A stretch of 43,254 bases of DNA from Pseudomonadota bacterium (GCA_963205525.1 CAUJJP010000079.1:1-43254); one strand, 5' to 3'. Positions 1-8,159 are shown, counted from the first letter of the stretch. Notes: a model not told the origin generated them from the sequence alone. A program made the numbers and translations.

Positions 1-294
1 GGCCTCGTCCCGAAATCCCGTGTCGTAAAGCCGAATGGAAAGAACCATGAGGGTCATCGGCGTGATGAGCCCAGGCTTTGCCCGAATCTCTGCCTCAACT
101 TCTCTGATCTTCTTCGGATCGTTCATGCCCAATCGTGCGTCAAACGCTTTCGCGACCGAGACAGAAGGACTCCCAGTTGGATCAGCGGCCGCCCGGTAAT
201 ACGGGTCGACAAACACACCGACGTGCTTTGCGGGCTCCTGCGCGTATGCGCCGATGACCTGCAACGCAAGGAGGGTTGGAACAATGAAGCGCAA
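1..294 (-). CDS. Partial secreted hypothetical protein (TTG start)
   Basis: A minus-strand frame is open from a TTG at 294-292 to the window edge, giving 98 codons with the C-terminus missing. The N-terminus MRFIVPTLLALQVIGAYAQE reads as a signal peptide with a likely AYA cleavage site. The mature part starts EPAKHVGVFVDPYYRAA and later has KKIREVEAEIRAKPG, then a helical stretch. TTG is preferred because AAAGGA lies a few bases upstream, an in-frame TAG follows just before it, and no ATG or GTG is available. It lies 147 bp downstream of the M23 peptidase on the same strand. I do not recognise the family; the function is unknown, probably periplasmic. The local DNA is less GC-rich than the rest of the window. 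Confidence 0.6.
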   Translation of the reverse strand, partial: MRFIVPTLLALQVIGAYAQEPAKHVGVFVDPYYRAAADPTGSPSVSVAKAFDARLGMNDPKKIREVEAEIRAKPGLITPMTLMVLSIRLYDTGFRDEA

Positions 295-441
295 AGTCTG
301 TCCTTTGTGAAGCCTAGCGAGTTTGCTGCTGGCGTCTTATGGGCTGCAACGTGAAGTGGCCAATTGCGCCATCGGCATTGCAGTTTGCGAGTGATTGGAA
401 TTCGTCAGTTGTCCATCTGTCGTGAGCTGATCCTCGCCGCC

Positions 442-1395
442 TCATGGTCTCCCCTTCGTGAATCGATCATTTCGCACCAGGTAGCGACCGTCGATGACCA
501 GCGGCATCGGCTCGGACGCGAACGGGTTGCCCTGGCCCAGCGAGCGCTGGGCGTGGATGTGCAGATGCGGCTCGCTGGATTGGCCGCTGTTGCCGATGAG
601 CCCGATCGGCGTCCCGCTCTCGAGACGCTCGCCGATGCGCACATGCACGCTTCCCGACTTCATGTGCCCCAACGCCACGACGAAGCCGCCGCAATCGATC
701 ATCACCAGATTGCCGGCCTTGTTCACCGTGTCCTGTTCGCCGATCGGCAGGTCCGGCAGCCCGTCGACGGTCGCGACCACCACCCCGGCACATGGCGCAA
801 TCAGCGGTGTACCGAAACTGAGGTAGCTCTCGGCGCTCGCAGGTTGCCAGCCGTTGGCGCGCCGGCCAAGCGCATCGATCTTGATGATGTCGATGCCATG
901 GCTTTGTCCGCGCCAATCGAGGTAGCGTGGCACGCTCTCGTCCAGGGTGCGCACATGGGCGTTGACCCAGAGGCTGGACCCGCCGCTGGCGACCAGATAG
1001 CGGCCCGCTGGAATGGGCGACGAGATCCGCGCCACGTCGCTTTGGGGCGGGATGCGCCCGAGCAGCGCCGCAGCACTGACGTAGATCGCCATGGTGCCCA
1101 GCAGCGCAAGCAGCCCGAGCGCGCCCGTGGCGGCTCTGCCGACGCCCCATGCGGGCGCCGCAGTGCGCCGGACCGCCCGAAGGCGAAGCGCAACGATGGC
1201 GACGAAGGCCGAAGCCAACACAAAGGGTGTCGGCCAGGGCGGCACCAGCCACGTCACCGCCAGGGCCAGCGCCAACAGCACGGCGCCGATGCTCGACGCC
1301 TGCACCACGTAGGCAAGCCACCCACGTGCCGGCTTCAGCGCCAGCCAGAGCAGGAGCGCGACCGGCAGTCCCAGTTTCAAGCAGTCGATGGCCAT
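442..1395 (-). CDS. M23 (LytM-like) family metallopeptidase, membrane-anchored
   Basis: Predicted 317-aa protein. The first ~110 residues hold about four hydrophobic segments (MAIDCLKLGLPVALLLW, then AVLLALALAVTWLV, VLASAFVAIVALRL and LGLLALLGTMAIYV). The C-terminal half is a LytM/M23 domain, with HGID for the first metal ligands, a GVVVATVDG strand, GNLVMIDCGGFVVALGHMK, IGLIGNSGQ and the closing EPHLHIH motif (HxH). M23 enzymes cleave peptidoglycan cross-links or act as amidase activators. The conserved ligands suggest activity, but the substrate cannot be told. The frame stays open upstream to 1686, but that part is Arg/Pro-rich and non-coding in character and runs through an inverted repeat, so the ATG at 1395 is chosen. 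The C-terminal location facing the periplasm is inferred. Confidence 0.8.
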   Translation of the reverse strand: MAIDCLKLGLPVALLLWLALKPARGWLAYVVQASSIGAVLLALALAVTWLVPPWPTPFVLASAFVAIVALRLRAVRRTAAPAWGVGRAATGALGLLALLGTMAIYVSAAALLGRIPPQSDVARISSPIPAGRYLVASGGSSLWVNAHVRTLDESVPRYLDWRGQSHGIDIIKIDALGRRANGWQPASAESYLSFGTPLIAPCAGVVVATVDGLPDLPIGEQDTVNKAGNLVMIDCGGFVVALGHMKSGSVHVRIGERLESGTPIGLIGNSGQSSEPHLHIHAQRSLGQGNPFASEPMPLVIDGRYLVRNDRFTKGRP

Positions 1396-1404
1396 GACGA
1401 CGCT

Positions 1405-1494
1405 AGGAGCGTGGGGGGGCGGAAGAAAGGCGGGGGCAAAGAGGCCCCGGCGGGGCCGATTTCCGCTTCGCCGCCTCCGGCCCCCCACGCTCCT
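1405..1494. repeat. Long imperfect inverted repeat (REP/MITE-like)
   Basis: Perfect 14-bp outer arms AGGAGCGTGGGGGG (1405-1418) and CCCCCCACGCTCCT (1481-1494) flank ~60 bp. This holds a perfect inner hairpin GGCCCC-GGC-GGGGCC (1443-1457) and partly complementary purine/pyrimidine stretches (GGCGGAAG near 1419; CTTCGCCGC near 1466). It starts 10 bp upstream of the M23 start codon. The nested fold resembles a REP or small non-autonomous element, but no target-site duplication was made out. Confidence 0.5.
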
Positions 1495-1737
1495 CGCCGC
1501 CCACATCCTCATCGCGCCTCGAAGTGCGCCGCTGATCGGCGAAGACCTGCGCGGGGCCGCGCAGCGCGGGAAGTTCCTGTTCCGGGCGCCGCAGCACCAA
1601 GGTCGGCATGGCGACGGGCCCATGCGCCACGCGGCTGTCGCTGATGGGTCGATTCCGGCCGACCGCGCGGGCGATCTGCCTGCCATCGACCGGTCGCTGG
1701 CCGGCGCTCAAGCGCCACGCCGAAGCCGGCGGTGGTA
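1495..1737. other. Non-coding stretch, nothing recognised
   Basis: Several frames stay open here on both strands because of high GC, but none shows a recognisable domain, a ribosome binding site or protein-like composition. I see no RNA gene and no clear promoter. Confidence 0.3.
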
Positions 1738-2201
1738 TCAGTACTCGCCGAACTCGCCGCCCAGGATCGCGATGACGCCTTGGCGCTCACCCAGCAGCCG
1801 GACCACGTCCAGAGGGTCTGCACGCTCGAAGCAGCCCCACAGCGGCGGGAACTCCCCCACTCTCCAGGTCCGCCGCCCGGGTATGTCCAGCACCTTTCCG
1901 AGCCTCGGCGAGCCCAAGCCTCGGATCCCGAACAACCCTGCGCAACCAGTGGCCCTCCCGGAGTCATCTGCACCTCGTCTCAGCCACGGCCGCTGTCGAA
2001 ATCGCTCAGGCGAAGCGGTGAGGCCTCCTGGCCGACGACGCTGAGTGCGAACGCGGGCCTGGTATCGAGCAGCGACGGGTGGGCGGCCAATGCACCGCTG
2101 CGACCGCCGTTGGCTCGGTACCTCCTGCCTGCGCAGAAGCAAGCATCGGCCTGAAGCCCGCATGGATGCCGGGTTTCAGGCGAAAGCGCAGCCATCTGCA
2201 C
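1738..2201 (-). pseudogene. Possible decayed gene, family unknown
   Basis: The 3' part of this minus-strand stretch (about 1738-1945) reads like real protein: LGKVLDIPG, WRVGEFPPLWGCFERADPL, VVRLLGERQGVIAILGGEFGEY, then stop. Upstream in that frame the translation turns Arg-rich. Another frame (about 1980-2110) is protein-like instead, with HPSLLDTRPAFALSVVGQ and LRLSDFDSGRG before a stop. This pattern suggests one gene broken by a frameshift and a stop, with no usable start codon for the 3' part. It lies downstream of the chelatase operon on the same strand. The alternative is chance open frames in GC-rich DNA. No function is proposed. Confidence 0.3.
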
Positions 2202-2212
2202 GAAAAGTACGA

Positions 2213-2959
2213 CTACCTCGCGGGCGGGGCGGCTGGTGGCGCGGCTGGTGGCGCGTGTGGTGGCGCGGGTGGTGACCCGGGTGGTGACGCGGGTGGTGAC
2301 GCGGGTGGTGGCGCCGGGATGTGCTCCGCGCCCCAGTGTTGCGCCAGCGCCGCCGCCCGGCCCAGCGCTGGCCGGGCGCGCTCGAAGTCGATGAGCCGGA
2401 TGTGCTCGGCGTGGCGCGGCCGCTCGGGCACGTCGCGGCTGCGGCAGTCGCTGAGCAGCCAGATCCAGCGCGGCCCGCTGCGGTGGCGCGCGAGCAAGGC
2501 GTCGGCGGCGCGCAGGGCGTCGGCCAGCGGCGTGCCGCCACCGCCGCCGATGGCTGCCAACCAGGGGGCGTGGCGCACCGCGGCCGGGCCCAGCGCCTGC
2601 CAGACGTCGAAGCCGCTGCCGCCGACGCCCAGCACGGCGGCGCGGTCGCGCCAGCGATAGACCTGGGCCAGCAGCTCGACCAGCAGCCCCTTGGCCAGGG
2701 CCAGTCGCTCGCCGCCCAGCATGGAGGCCGAGCAGTCGAGCAAGAAGCAGTGCAGCACTGCGGTTTGAGGCTGACGGTGGGTGCGCCGCAGGTGTTCGGC
2801 GCGCAGGCGCTGGGCGCCGCGTGCAGCCAGCGTGCGCGGCCAGTCGATGCCGGCTGTCGCTGCGGCCTGCAGCGCCGGGGGCGTGCCGCGCGCCTCAAGA
2901 CCGATCCGCCCCTCGCGCGCCCGGTGAGGTCCGGGCCGTTCCGGCGAGGGGCTCAGGGC
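2213..2959 (-). CDS. chlD: ChlD-type VWA domain, reached by -1 frameshift from the AAA+ frame
   Basis: 248 codons in the -1 frame relative to the AAA+ gene. A basic/Pro linker is followed by IDWPRTLAARGAQRLRAEHL, typical of the segment before the integrin-I domain of chelatase medium subunits. The VWA domain follows with MIDAS motif DCSASM (DxSxS), GGTPLADAL and LLSDCRSRD, and the C-terminus is a Pro-rich repeat. No ATG, GTG or TTG lies in frame before the GTG at 2758, which is too late because it would cut off the conserved IDWPRTL segment. A CTG at 2956 overlaps the upstream TGA. The best reading is that ribosomes slip at 2959-2965 and make a 640-residue AAA+/VWA fusion, the usual size for ChlD/BchD-like medium subunits. 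With CobN it would act in ATP-dependent cobalt insertion. Confidence 0.82.
   Translation of the reverse strand, partial: ALSPSPERPGPHRAREGRIGLEARGTPPALQAAATAGIDWPRTLAARGAQRLRAEHLRRTHRQPQTAVLHCFLLDCSASMLGGERLALAKGLLVELLAQVYRWRDRAAVLGVGGSGFDVWQALGPAAVRHAPWLAAIGGGGGTPLADALRAADALLARHRSGPRWIWLLSDCRSRDVPERPRHAEHIRLIDFERARPALGRAAALAQHWGAEHIPAPPPASPPASPPGSPPAPPHAPPAAPPAAPPAR
2229..2312 (-). repeat. Seven 12-bp tandem units encoding the Pro-rich ChlD tail
   Basis: Seven near-identical 12-bp units (plus-strand consensus GCGGGTGGTGRC) run without gaps. In the VWA frame they encode a 4-residue period (PPAS, PPAS, PPGS, PPAP, HAPP, AAPP, AAPP), ending three codons before the stop. The unit length keeps the frame, so copy number could vary without breaking the gene. 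Confidence 0.85.
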
Positions 2960-2965
2960 TTTTTT
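2908..2965 (-). promoter_or_regulatory. Programmed -1 ribosomal frameshift signal in chlD
   Basis: In the mRNA the AAA+ frame ends CCA AAA AAG CCC TGA. A_AAA_AAG (2965-2959) is the slippery heptamer used by E. coli dnaX. After a 6-nt spacer (2958-2953) comes a perfect 9-bp stem GCCCCTCGC/GCGAGGGGC (2952-2944 with 2916-2908). It encloses a second perfect stem GCCCGG/CCGGGC (2936-2931 with 2924-2919) with a 6-nt loop. After slippage the next codons are GCC CTG AGC and lead into the VWA domain. No clear upstream Shine-Dalgarno-like stimulator is seen. Site, spacing and structure all match known -1 signals. Confidence 0.85.
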
Positions 2966-4134
2966 GGGTGGCTGGCGCCCGTGCGCGCCCAGGCCGGCAG
3001 GGTGGCGGGCGCGCGCAGGCCCACCGGCTGCGGCGGCAGGGCGCCCCAGTCGGCGCCGTTCACGTCGCCGTCGTCATCGCCGGCCGCCGTGGGGCCGCCC
3101 GCGGGCGGATCCGCCATGTGGCCGTCGTCCATGCCGGCCTGGGGGCGCAGGTCGTGGCCCGGCGCGGGTGGCTGCTGCGGCGGCGCCGTCGGTCTGTCCG
3201 CGGTGCACTCGGCAGCCGGCCGTCGCCGGTGCGCCAGCACCAGCTCGGCCACGCGCGCCACATGGTCGACGCCGACCTGCGGCGCGTCCTCCAGCGCTGC
3301 CAGCGCGCGTGCCGCGCGCAGCATGACGAGGTCGGCGCGCAGGCCGTCGACGCCGGCGCCCAGGCAGCGCGCGCTGACCGCGTCGTGCACCGCGTCGCTG
3401 AAGTCCAGCGTGCGGCCCGGCGCCGGCTGTTGCAGGCGTGCGCGCGCGCGCCGCAGCTGGTCCTGCAGCGCGGTCTGTGCCGGCGCCTGGGCGGCGATGA
3501 AGGCCTCGGGGTCGGCGTCGAAGGCGAGCCGGGCGCGCACCGTGGCCTGCCGCTGCGCAGATTCGCCGGGGTTGCGCAGGCGCACCGCCAGGCCCAGGCG
3601 ATCCAGCAGCTGAGGGCGCAGCTCGCCTTCTTCCGGGTTCATGGTGCCGACGAGGACGAAGCGCGCGGCGTGCCGGTGCGAGATCCCGTCGCGCTCGACG
3701 TGGTGCACGCCGCTGGCGGCGGCGTCCAGCAGCACGTCGACCAGGGCGTCGGGCAGGAGGTTGATTTCGTCGACGTAGAGCACGCCGCCGTGCGCGCGCG
3801 CCAGCAGTCCGGGGGCGAAGCGCAGGGCGTGGCCGGTGAGCGCCCGGTCCAGGTCCAGGCTGCCGGCCACGCTCTCCACCGAGGCGCCCAGCGGCACGGT
3901 GACAAAGGGCGCGGGCGCCAGCAGTGCCGCCAGCGCGCGCGCGGCGGTGGACTTGGCGCTGCCGCGCGGGCCTTCGATGAGCACGCCGCCGAGGGCGGGG
4001 TCGGTCGCCGCCAGCAGCAGCGCCAGCCTGAGCTGGGGCTGGCCCTGGATGGCGCTGAAGGGGAAGGCGGGCGGCAGCGCGGCCGTCTCGGGTGCGGCAT
4101 GCCCGGGTTCGGGTGGCGGTGCGGTGTCGTGCAT
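2953..4134 (-). CDS. chlD: AAA+ ATPase subunit of cobalt/magnesium chelatase (zero-frame chlD product, ChlI-like)
   Basis: 393 aa in the zero frame. After ~25 variable residues comes FPFSAIQGQPQLRLALLLAA, Walker A GPRGSAKST (about 56-63), Walker B GVLYVDEINLL (117-127), a sensor region FVLVGTMNPEEGELRPQLLDR and a helical lid, then an acidic/Pro linker (DDDGD). This is the ChlI/BchI/CobS-like AAA+ module that drives metal insertion. No separate small-subunit gene is present in the operon, so termination at 2953 would supply the small subunit and frameshifting the medium one. The ATG at 4134 has AGG about 9 nt upstream and follows cobN by 68 bp. Cytoplasmic; expected to assemble with CobN. Confidence 0.88.
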   Translation of the reverse strand: MHDTAPPPEPGHAAPETAALPPAFPFSAIQGQPQLRLALLLAATDPALGGVLIEGPRGSAKSTAARALAALLAPAPFVTVPLGASVESVAGSLDLDRALTGHALRFAPGLLARAHGGVLYVDEINLLPDALVDVLLDAAASGVHHVERDGISHRHAARFVLVGTMNPEEGELRPQLLDRLGLAVRLRNPGESAQRQATVRARLAFDADPEAFIAAQAPAQTALQDQLRRARARLQQPAPGRTLDFSDAVHDAVSARCLGAGVDGLRADLVMLRAARALAALEDAPQVGVDHVARVAELVLAHRRRPAAECTADRPTAPPQQPPAPGHDLRPQAGMDDGHMADPPAGGPTAAGDDDGDVNGADWGALPPQPVGLRAPATLPAWARTGASHPKKP

Positions 4135-4202
4135 CTGGTCTGCCTGGTTTGCGGCGTTGCTGTGCGGGATCCTGGAGCGCTGCAGGGCGCCCTTGGCGGC
4201 GC

Positions 4203-7200
4203 TCAAGGCCCGGCGACGAGAGCCGGGCCGCCTGCCGCACCCTCCATCTGTTCGTCGTGCGCGAGTGCGAGTGCGTCCAGGCGTGCGCTGCGCTCGCCCG
4301 GGTCCTGCCACAGGCCGCGCGCGATCGCCTCGCGCAGCCGCGCCAGGATGTCCGCCAGCGCCTGCGGGTTGTGGCGGGCGATGAAGTCGCGCGTGGCGGG
4401 GTCGAACACGTAGGCGTCGGCGACCATGGCGTAGTGCTGGTCGCCGACCACCTGCGCGGTGGCGTCGAAACCGTACAGGTAGTCCACGCTGGCGGCGATC
4501 TCGTAGGCGCCCTTGTAGCCGTGGCGCATGACGCCGGCGATCCACTTCGGGTTGGTCATGCGTGCCCGCACGACGCGGCCGATCTCCTCGCGCAGCGGGC
4601 GCACGCGCGGGCGTGCGGGGTTGCCGTGGTCGCCGTGGTAGAGCACCGGCTGGCGACCGCTGAGCTGGCGCACCGCCACCGCCATCCCGCCCTGCGAGAG
4701 GTAGTAGTCGCTCGAGTCGAGCACATCGTGCTCGCGGCAGTCCTGGTTGTGCAGCACGACCTCGACCTCGGCCAGGCGCCGCGGCAGCACGGTGCCGGCA
4801 TCGCTGCCGGCATCGTGACGGCCCCAGGCGTGGCGGCTCCAGCGCAGGTAGGCGGCGCTGAGATCGCTGTCGCCCTGCCACTGGCCGCTCGCGAACAGGC
4901 TGTCCAGGCCGCTGCCGTAGTGCCCCGGCGGCGGGCCGAAGATGCGCCAGCCGGCCTGCCGGCGCGCCTGCGCCGCCGCCATGCCGGCGGCCTGCAGCTC
5001 GCCGGCGTCGCGTTCGATGCGGGCGCGGATCGGGTTGTCCAGCGGGTCTTCGCCTTCCAGCGCCGCCACCGCCAGCACCGCGGCCTCGAACAGCTGCACG
5101 GTGGCCGGGAAGGCGTCGCGGAACAGGCCGGAGATGCGCAGCGTGACGTCCACCCGCGGCCGGTGCAGGCCGACGCGCGGCACGACCTCGAAGTCGGTCA
5201 CGCGCTGGCTGCCCGGTGCCCAGCGCGGGCGCACGCCGATCAGGGCCAGCGCCTGCGCGATGTCGTCGCCGCCGGTGCGCATGGTGGCGGTGCCCCAGAC
5301 CGACAGCCCGACCGTGCGCGGGTACTCGCCGTGATCCTGCAGGTGGCGCTCCAGCAGCCGGTTCGCCGCCTGCTCGCCCAGGGTCCAGGCGGCCGGGGTC
5401 GGGATCGCGCGCGTGTCCACGGTGTAGAAGTTGCGTCCGGTGGGCAGCACGTCGGGGCGCCCGCGCGAGGGCGAACCGCTCGGACCCGCGGGCACGAAGC
5501 GGCCCTGCAGGGCGCGGCTGAACTGGCGCAGCTCGGCGTCGCCGCAGGCGTCCAGGCGCGGCGCCAGCACCTGCTGCAGGCGCGCCAGCGCGGCGGCGCT
5601 GCGCGGCCCCGGAGCTGCGGCGCAGGCGGCGCCGGACTCTGGGTCGAGCAGCCGCTGCACCAGCAGTTCCAGCCGCTCGCGGGTGTCGCCGTGGTGGCGC
5701 CAGGGGGCCTCGCTGAGCGCCTGCAGCACGGCCGGGCGCGCGCCCTGCCAGGGCGCGGCAGGCGTCTGCGTGAAGGGGTCGAAGTCGCCCAGCAGGTCGG
5801 CCGCCAGCGCGGCGAGCAGGCCTTCGGCGCCCTCGGCACTGGCGTAGCGCGCCAGCGCGATCAAGGTGTCGCGCCGCTGGCGGCCCTTGGGTGCGACGCC
5901 GAAGACGTGCAGGCCGTCGCGGATCTGGGTCTCCTTGAGCTCGCACAGGTAGGCGTCTATGCGTTCGAGCAGCGCGTCCTCGCCGGCTGCGGCCGGCAGG
6001 TCGATCTCGGCCGCGAGCTGCTGCTGCTGCGCCAGCGCCAGGATCTGCCGGCGCAGCAGCGCCGCGCGCCGGCCATCGACGAGCAGGGCAGCGTAGTACT
6101 CGTCGACCAGGCGCTCCAGCTCCTGCATCGTGCCGTGGCTCTCGGCGCGCGTGAGCGGCGGCATCAGGTGGTCGATGATCACCGCCTGCGTGCGCCGCTT
6201 GGCCTGAGCGCCTTCGCCGGGGTCGTTGACGATGAAGGGGTACAGGTGCGGCAGCGGGCCCAGGATGGCGTCCGGCCAGCAGTGCGCGGCCAGGGCCAGG
6301 CTCTTGCCGGGCAGCCACTCCAGGTTGCCGTGCTTGCCGACGTGGGCGATGGCGTCGACCGCGAACACCTCGCGCAGCCAGAAGTAGAACGCCAGGTAGT
6401 GGTGCGGCGGCACCAGCTCGGCGTCGTGGTAGCTCGCCCAGTCCTGCTGGCCGACCGGGGTGCGCGCGGGCTGGATGCCGATGAAGACCTTGCCCAGGCG
6501 CAGGCCGGCGATCATGAAGCGGCCCTGGCGCAGCATGGGGTCGGCTTCCGGCGCGCCCCAGCGCGCGTCCATCGCCGCCGCCATGCCATCGGGCAGTTGC
6601 GCGAGGTGGGCTCGGTAGGCCGCCAGCGGCCAGCTCTGGAATGCCGGTCGCAGCGGCCACTGTTCGAGGTCGTTGGCCACGCCCTCGAGCAGGCGGCGCA
6701 TGAGGGCGTCGCCGTCGGCGGGCAGGGGAGTGCGCCCGAGGTCGTGGCCTTCGCGCGCCAGCAGCCGCAGCAGCTCGATCACCGAGGCCGGGGTGTCCAG
6801 GCCCACGCCGGCGCCGATGCGGCCCTCGCTGCCGGGATAGTTGGCCAGCACCAGGGCGAGCCGCTTGTCGCCCGCCGGCAGCCGGCGCAGCCGGCACCAG
6901 CGCTGCGCCAGCTCGGCCACGAAGTCGATGCGGTCGGGCTCGGCGCGGTAGCGCACCAGGTCGAGCTGGGTGTGCGCGCAGCGCTCGCTGCCGGCCTTGA
7001 AGCCGACCGCGCGCGTGACGATGCGGCCGTCGACCTCGGGCATCACCACCTGCATCGCGATGTCGCGCGGGCGCAGGCCCTGGTGGTCGGCCAGCCAGTC
7101 CTCACGCTGGGTGCTGCCAACGATCACCTGCAGCACCGGCGCGTCGCCGGCCAGCGCGTGGTCGGCCTCCTGCGTCTCGCCGTCCATTCCCTGGTCCGCG

Positions 7201-8063
7201 CCGTCCTGCGCACCGCCGCCGAGGGCGGCGAAGGCGGTGGTGTTGAGCAGCAGCTGCACCTGCTGCGCCTGGCAGAGCCGGCGCAGCGTTGCCAGGCAGA
7301 CCGCGTCCTTGAGCGAATCCAGGGCCAGCGGCAGCGGATTCAGGCCGCGCGCGCGCATGGCCAGCGCCAGGGTGTCGAACACCTCGGTGTTGCCGGCCAG
7401 CAGGTGCGAGCGGTAGAACACCAGCGCCACCACCGGTGCGCCGGGCTGCCAGTGGCGCTGCAGGTGCTCGATGCCGACCTGCACCCCAGCCTCGATCCAG
7501 TGCGGCGGGGCGTGCAGCGCCAGCGGCGGCAGCGGGCGCGGCGGCAGCGGCGCGCTGCCGTGGCCCAGGCCGTGATGGGCGGCGGCGCGCAGGACCTGCA
7601 GGGCATTGGCGGCGCCGCCGGCGCGCCGGTAGCGCCACAGCAGCAATCCGACCTCGGGTGCCAGCGTGCCCTGCGCCAGCAGTTCGGGGTCGGCCTCCAG
7701 GTCGCCCGAGAACAGGGTCAGCGCCTGGCCCAGGCGGCGCGCCATCGCGCCGAGCTGCTGGATGCCGTAGGGCCAGCCCGAGGCCGCCCCCAGGTGGTCG
7801 ACGACGATCAGCCGCGCGTGGCGCAGCACGGCGTCCGCATAGCGGTCGAAGGAGGCGTTGCTGCGCAGATGCTGCAGGTTGGCCAGGCGCAGGCTGGGGA
7901 AGTCCGGCTCGCTCGCGGCCAGGGTCGTGCGCGCGGCGGCGAGCAGCGCCAGCATGCTGTCCGAGGAGCTGAGCAGCACCATGTCGGCCGCGCTCTGGCC
8001 GAGCTCGACGACGCTGGTCTCGTCTTCGACGAAGCCGCCCGGGCGCGCGTTCAGCAGGTGCAA
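4203..8063 (-). CDS. cobN: Cobaltochelatase large subunit CobN
   Basis: 1286 aa with the TTG start at 8063, typical CobN length. The N-terminus MHLLNARPGGFVEDETSVVELGQ matches the usual CobN beginning. Recognisable later blocks are VALVFYRSHLLAGNTEVFD, RLALVLANYPGSEGRIGAGVGLDTPASV, VAHVGKHGNLEWLPGKSLAL, FIVNDPGEGAQAKRRTQAVIIDHLMPPLTRAE, RNFYTVDTRAIPTPAAW and NPKWIAGVMRHGYKGAYEI. CobN binds hydrogenobyrinic acid a,c-diamide and cobalt in the aerobic B12 route; the AAA+ and VWA partners supply ATP-driven insertion. TTG is chosen because GGGGGAG lies 6-7 nt upstream and because the family starts here; a GTG at 8090 is the alternative. It lies between cobW and chlD under the riboswitch. Confidence 0.95.
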   Translation of the reverse strand: MHLLNARPGGFVEDETSVVELGQSAADMVLLSSSDSMLALLAAARTTLAASEPDFPSLRLANLQHLRSNASFDRYADAVLRHARLIVVDHLGAASGWPYGIQQLGAMARRLGQALTLFSGDLEADPELLAQGTLAPEVGLLLWRYRRAGGAANALQVLRAAAHHGLGHGSAPLPPRPLPPLALHAPPHWIEAGVQVGIEHLQRHWQPGAPVVALVFYRSHLLAGNTEVFDTLALAMRARGLNPLPLALDSLKDAVCLATLRRLCQAQQVQLLLNTTAFAALGGGAQDGADQGMDGETQEADHALAGDAPVLQVIVGSTQREDWLADHQGLRPRDIAMQVVMPEVDGRIVTRAVGFKAGSERCAHTQLDLVRYRAEPDRIDFVAELAQRWCRLRRLPAGDKRLALVLANYPGSEGRIGAGVGLDTPASVIELLRLLAREGHDLGRTPLPADGDALMRRLLEGVANDLEQWPLRPAFQSWPLAAYRAHLAQLPDGMAAAMDARWGAPEADPMLRQGRFMIAGLRLGKVFIGIQPARTPVGQQDWASYHDAELVPPHHYLAFYFWLREVFAVDAIAHVGKHGNLEWLPGKSLALAAHCWPDAILGPLPHLYPFIVNDPGEGAQAKRRTQAVIIDHLMPPLTRAESHGTMQELERLVDEYYAALLVDGRRAALLRRQILALAQQQQLAAEIDLPAAAGEDALLERIDAYLCELKETQIRDGLHVFGVAPKGRQRRDTLIALARYASAEGAEGLLAALAADLLGDFDPFTQTPAAPWQGARPAVLQALSEAPWRHHGDTRERLELLVQRLLDPESGAACAAAPGPRSAAALARLQQVLAPRLDACGDAELRQFSRALQGRFVPAGPSGSPSRGRPDVLPTGRNFYTVDTRAIPTPAAWTLGEQAANRLLERHLQDHGEYPRTVGLSVWGTATMRTGGDDIAQALALIGVRPRWAPGSQRVTDFEVVPRVGLHRPRVDVTLRISGLFRDAFPATVQLFEAAVLAVAALEGEDPLDNPIRARIERDAGELQAAGMAAAQARRQAGWRIFGPPPGHYGSGLDSLFASGQWQGDSDLSAAYLRWSRHAWGRHDAGSDAGTVLPRRLAEVEVVLHNQDCREHDVLDSSDYYLSQGGMAVAVRQLSGRQPVLYHGDHGNPARPRVRPLREEIGRVVRARMTNPKWIAGVMRHGYKGAYEIAASVDYLYGFDATAQVVGDQHYAMVADAYVFDPATRDFIARHNPQALADILARLREAIARGLWQDPGERSARLDALALAHDEQMEGAAGGPALVAGP

Positions 8064-8159
8064 ACCGGCTCCCCCGCGTTGCCCGTGCACCGATGCGTGC
8101 GCCTCGCGCAGCGCTCGGCGGGAGGCCGCCCTCGTGGTGCCGCCTTCACGACCCAGCCG

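Noticed and set aside
2229..2312. Regular repeats resembling a small CRISPR or other array
   Set aside because: The units are 12 bp, contiguous, without spacers, and encode the ChlD tail.
2953..6897. The AAA+ frame stays open far upstream through cobN DNA, suggesting a 1314-aa protein
   Set aside because: The extension is in a different frame from cobN and is Arg/Pro/Ala-rich noise; the conserved AAA+ domain starts just after the ATG at 4134.
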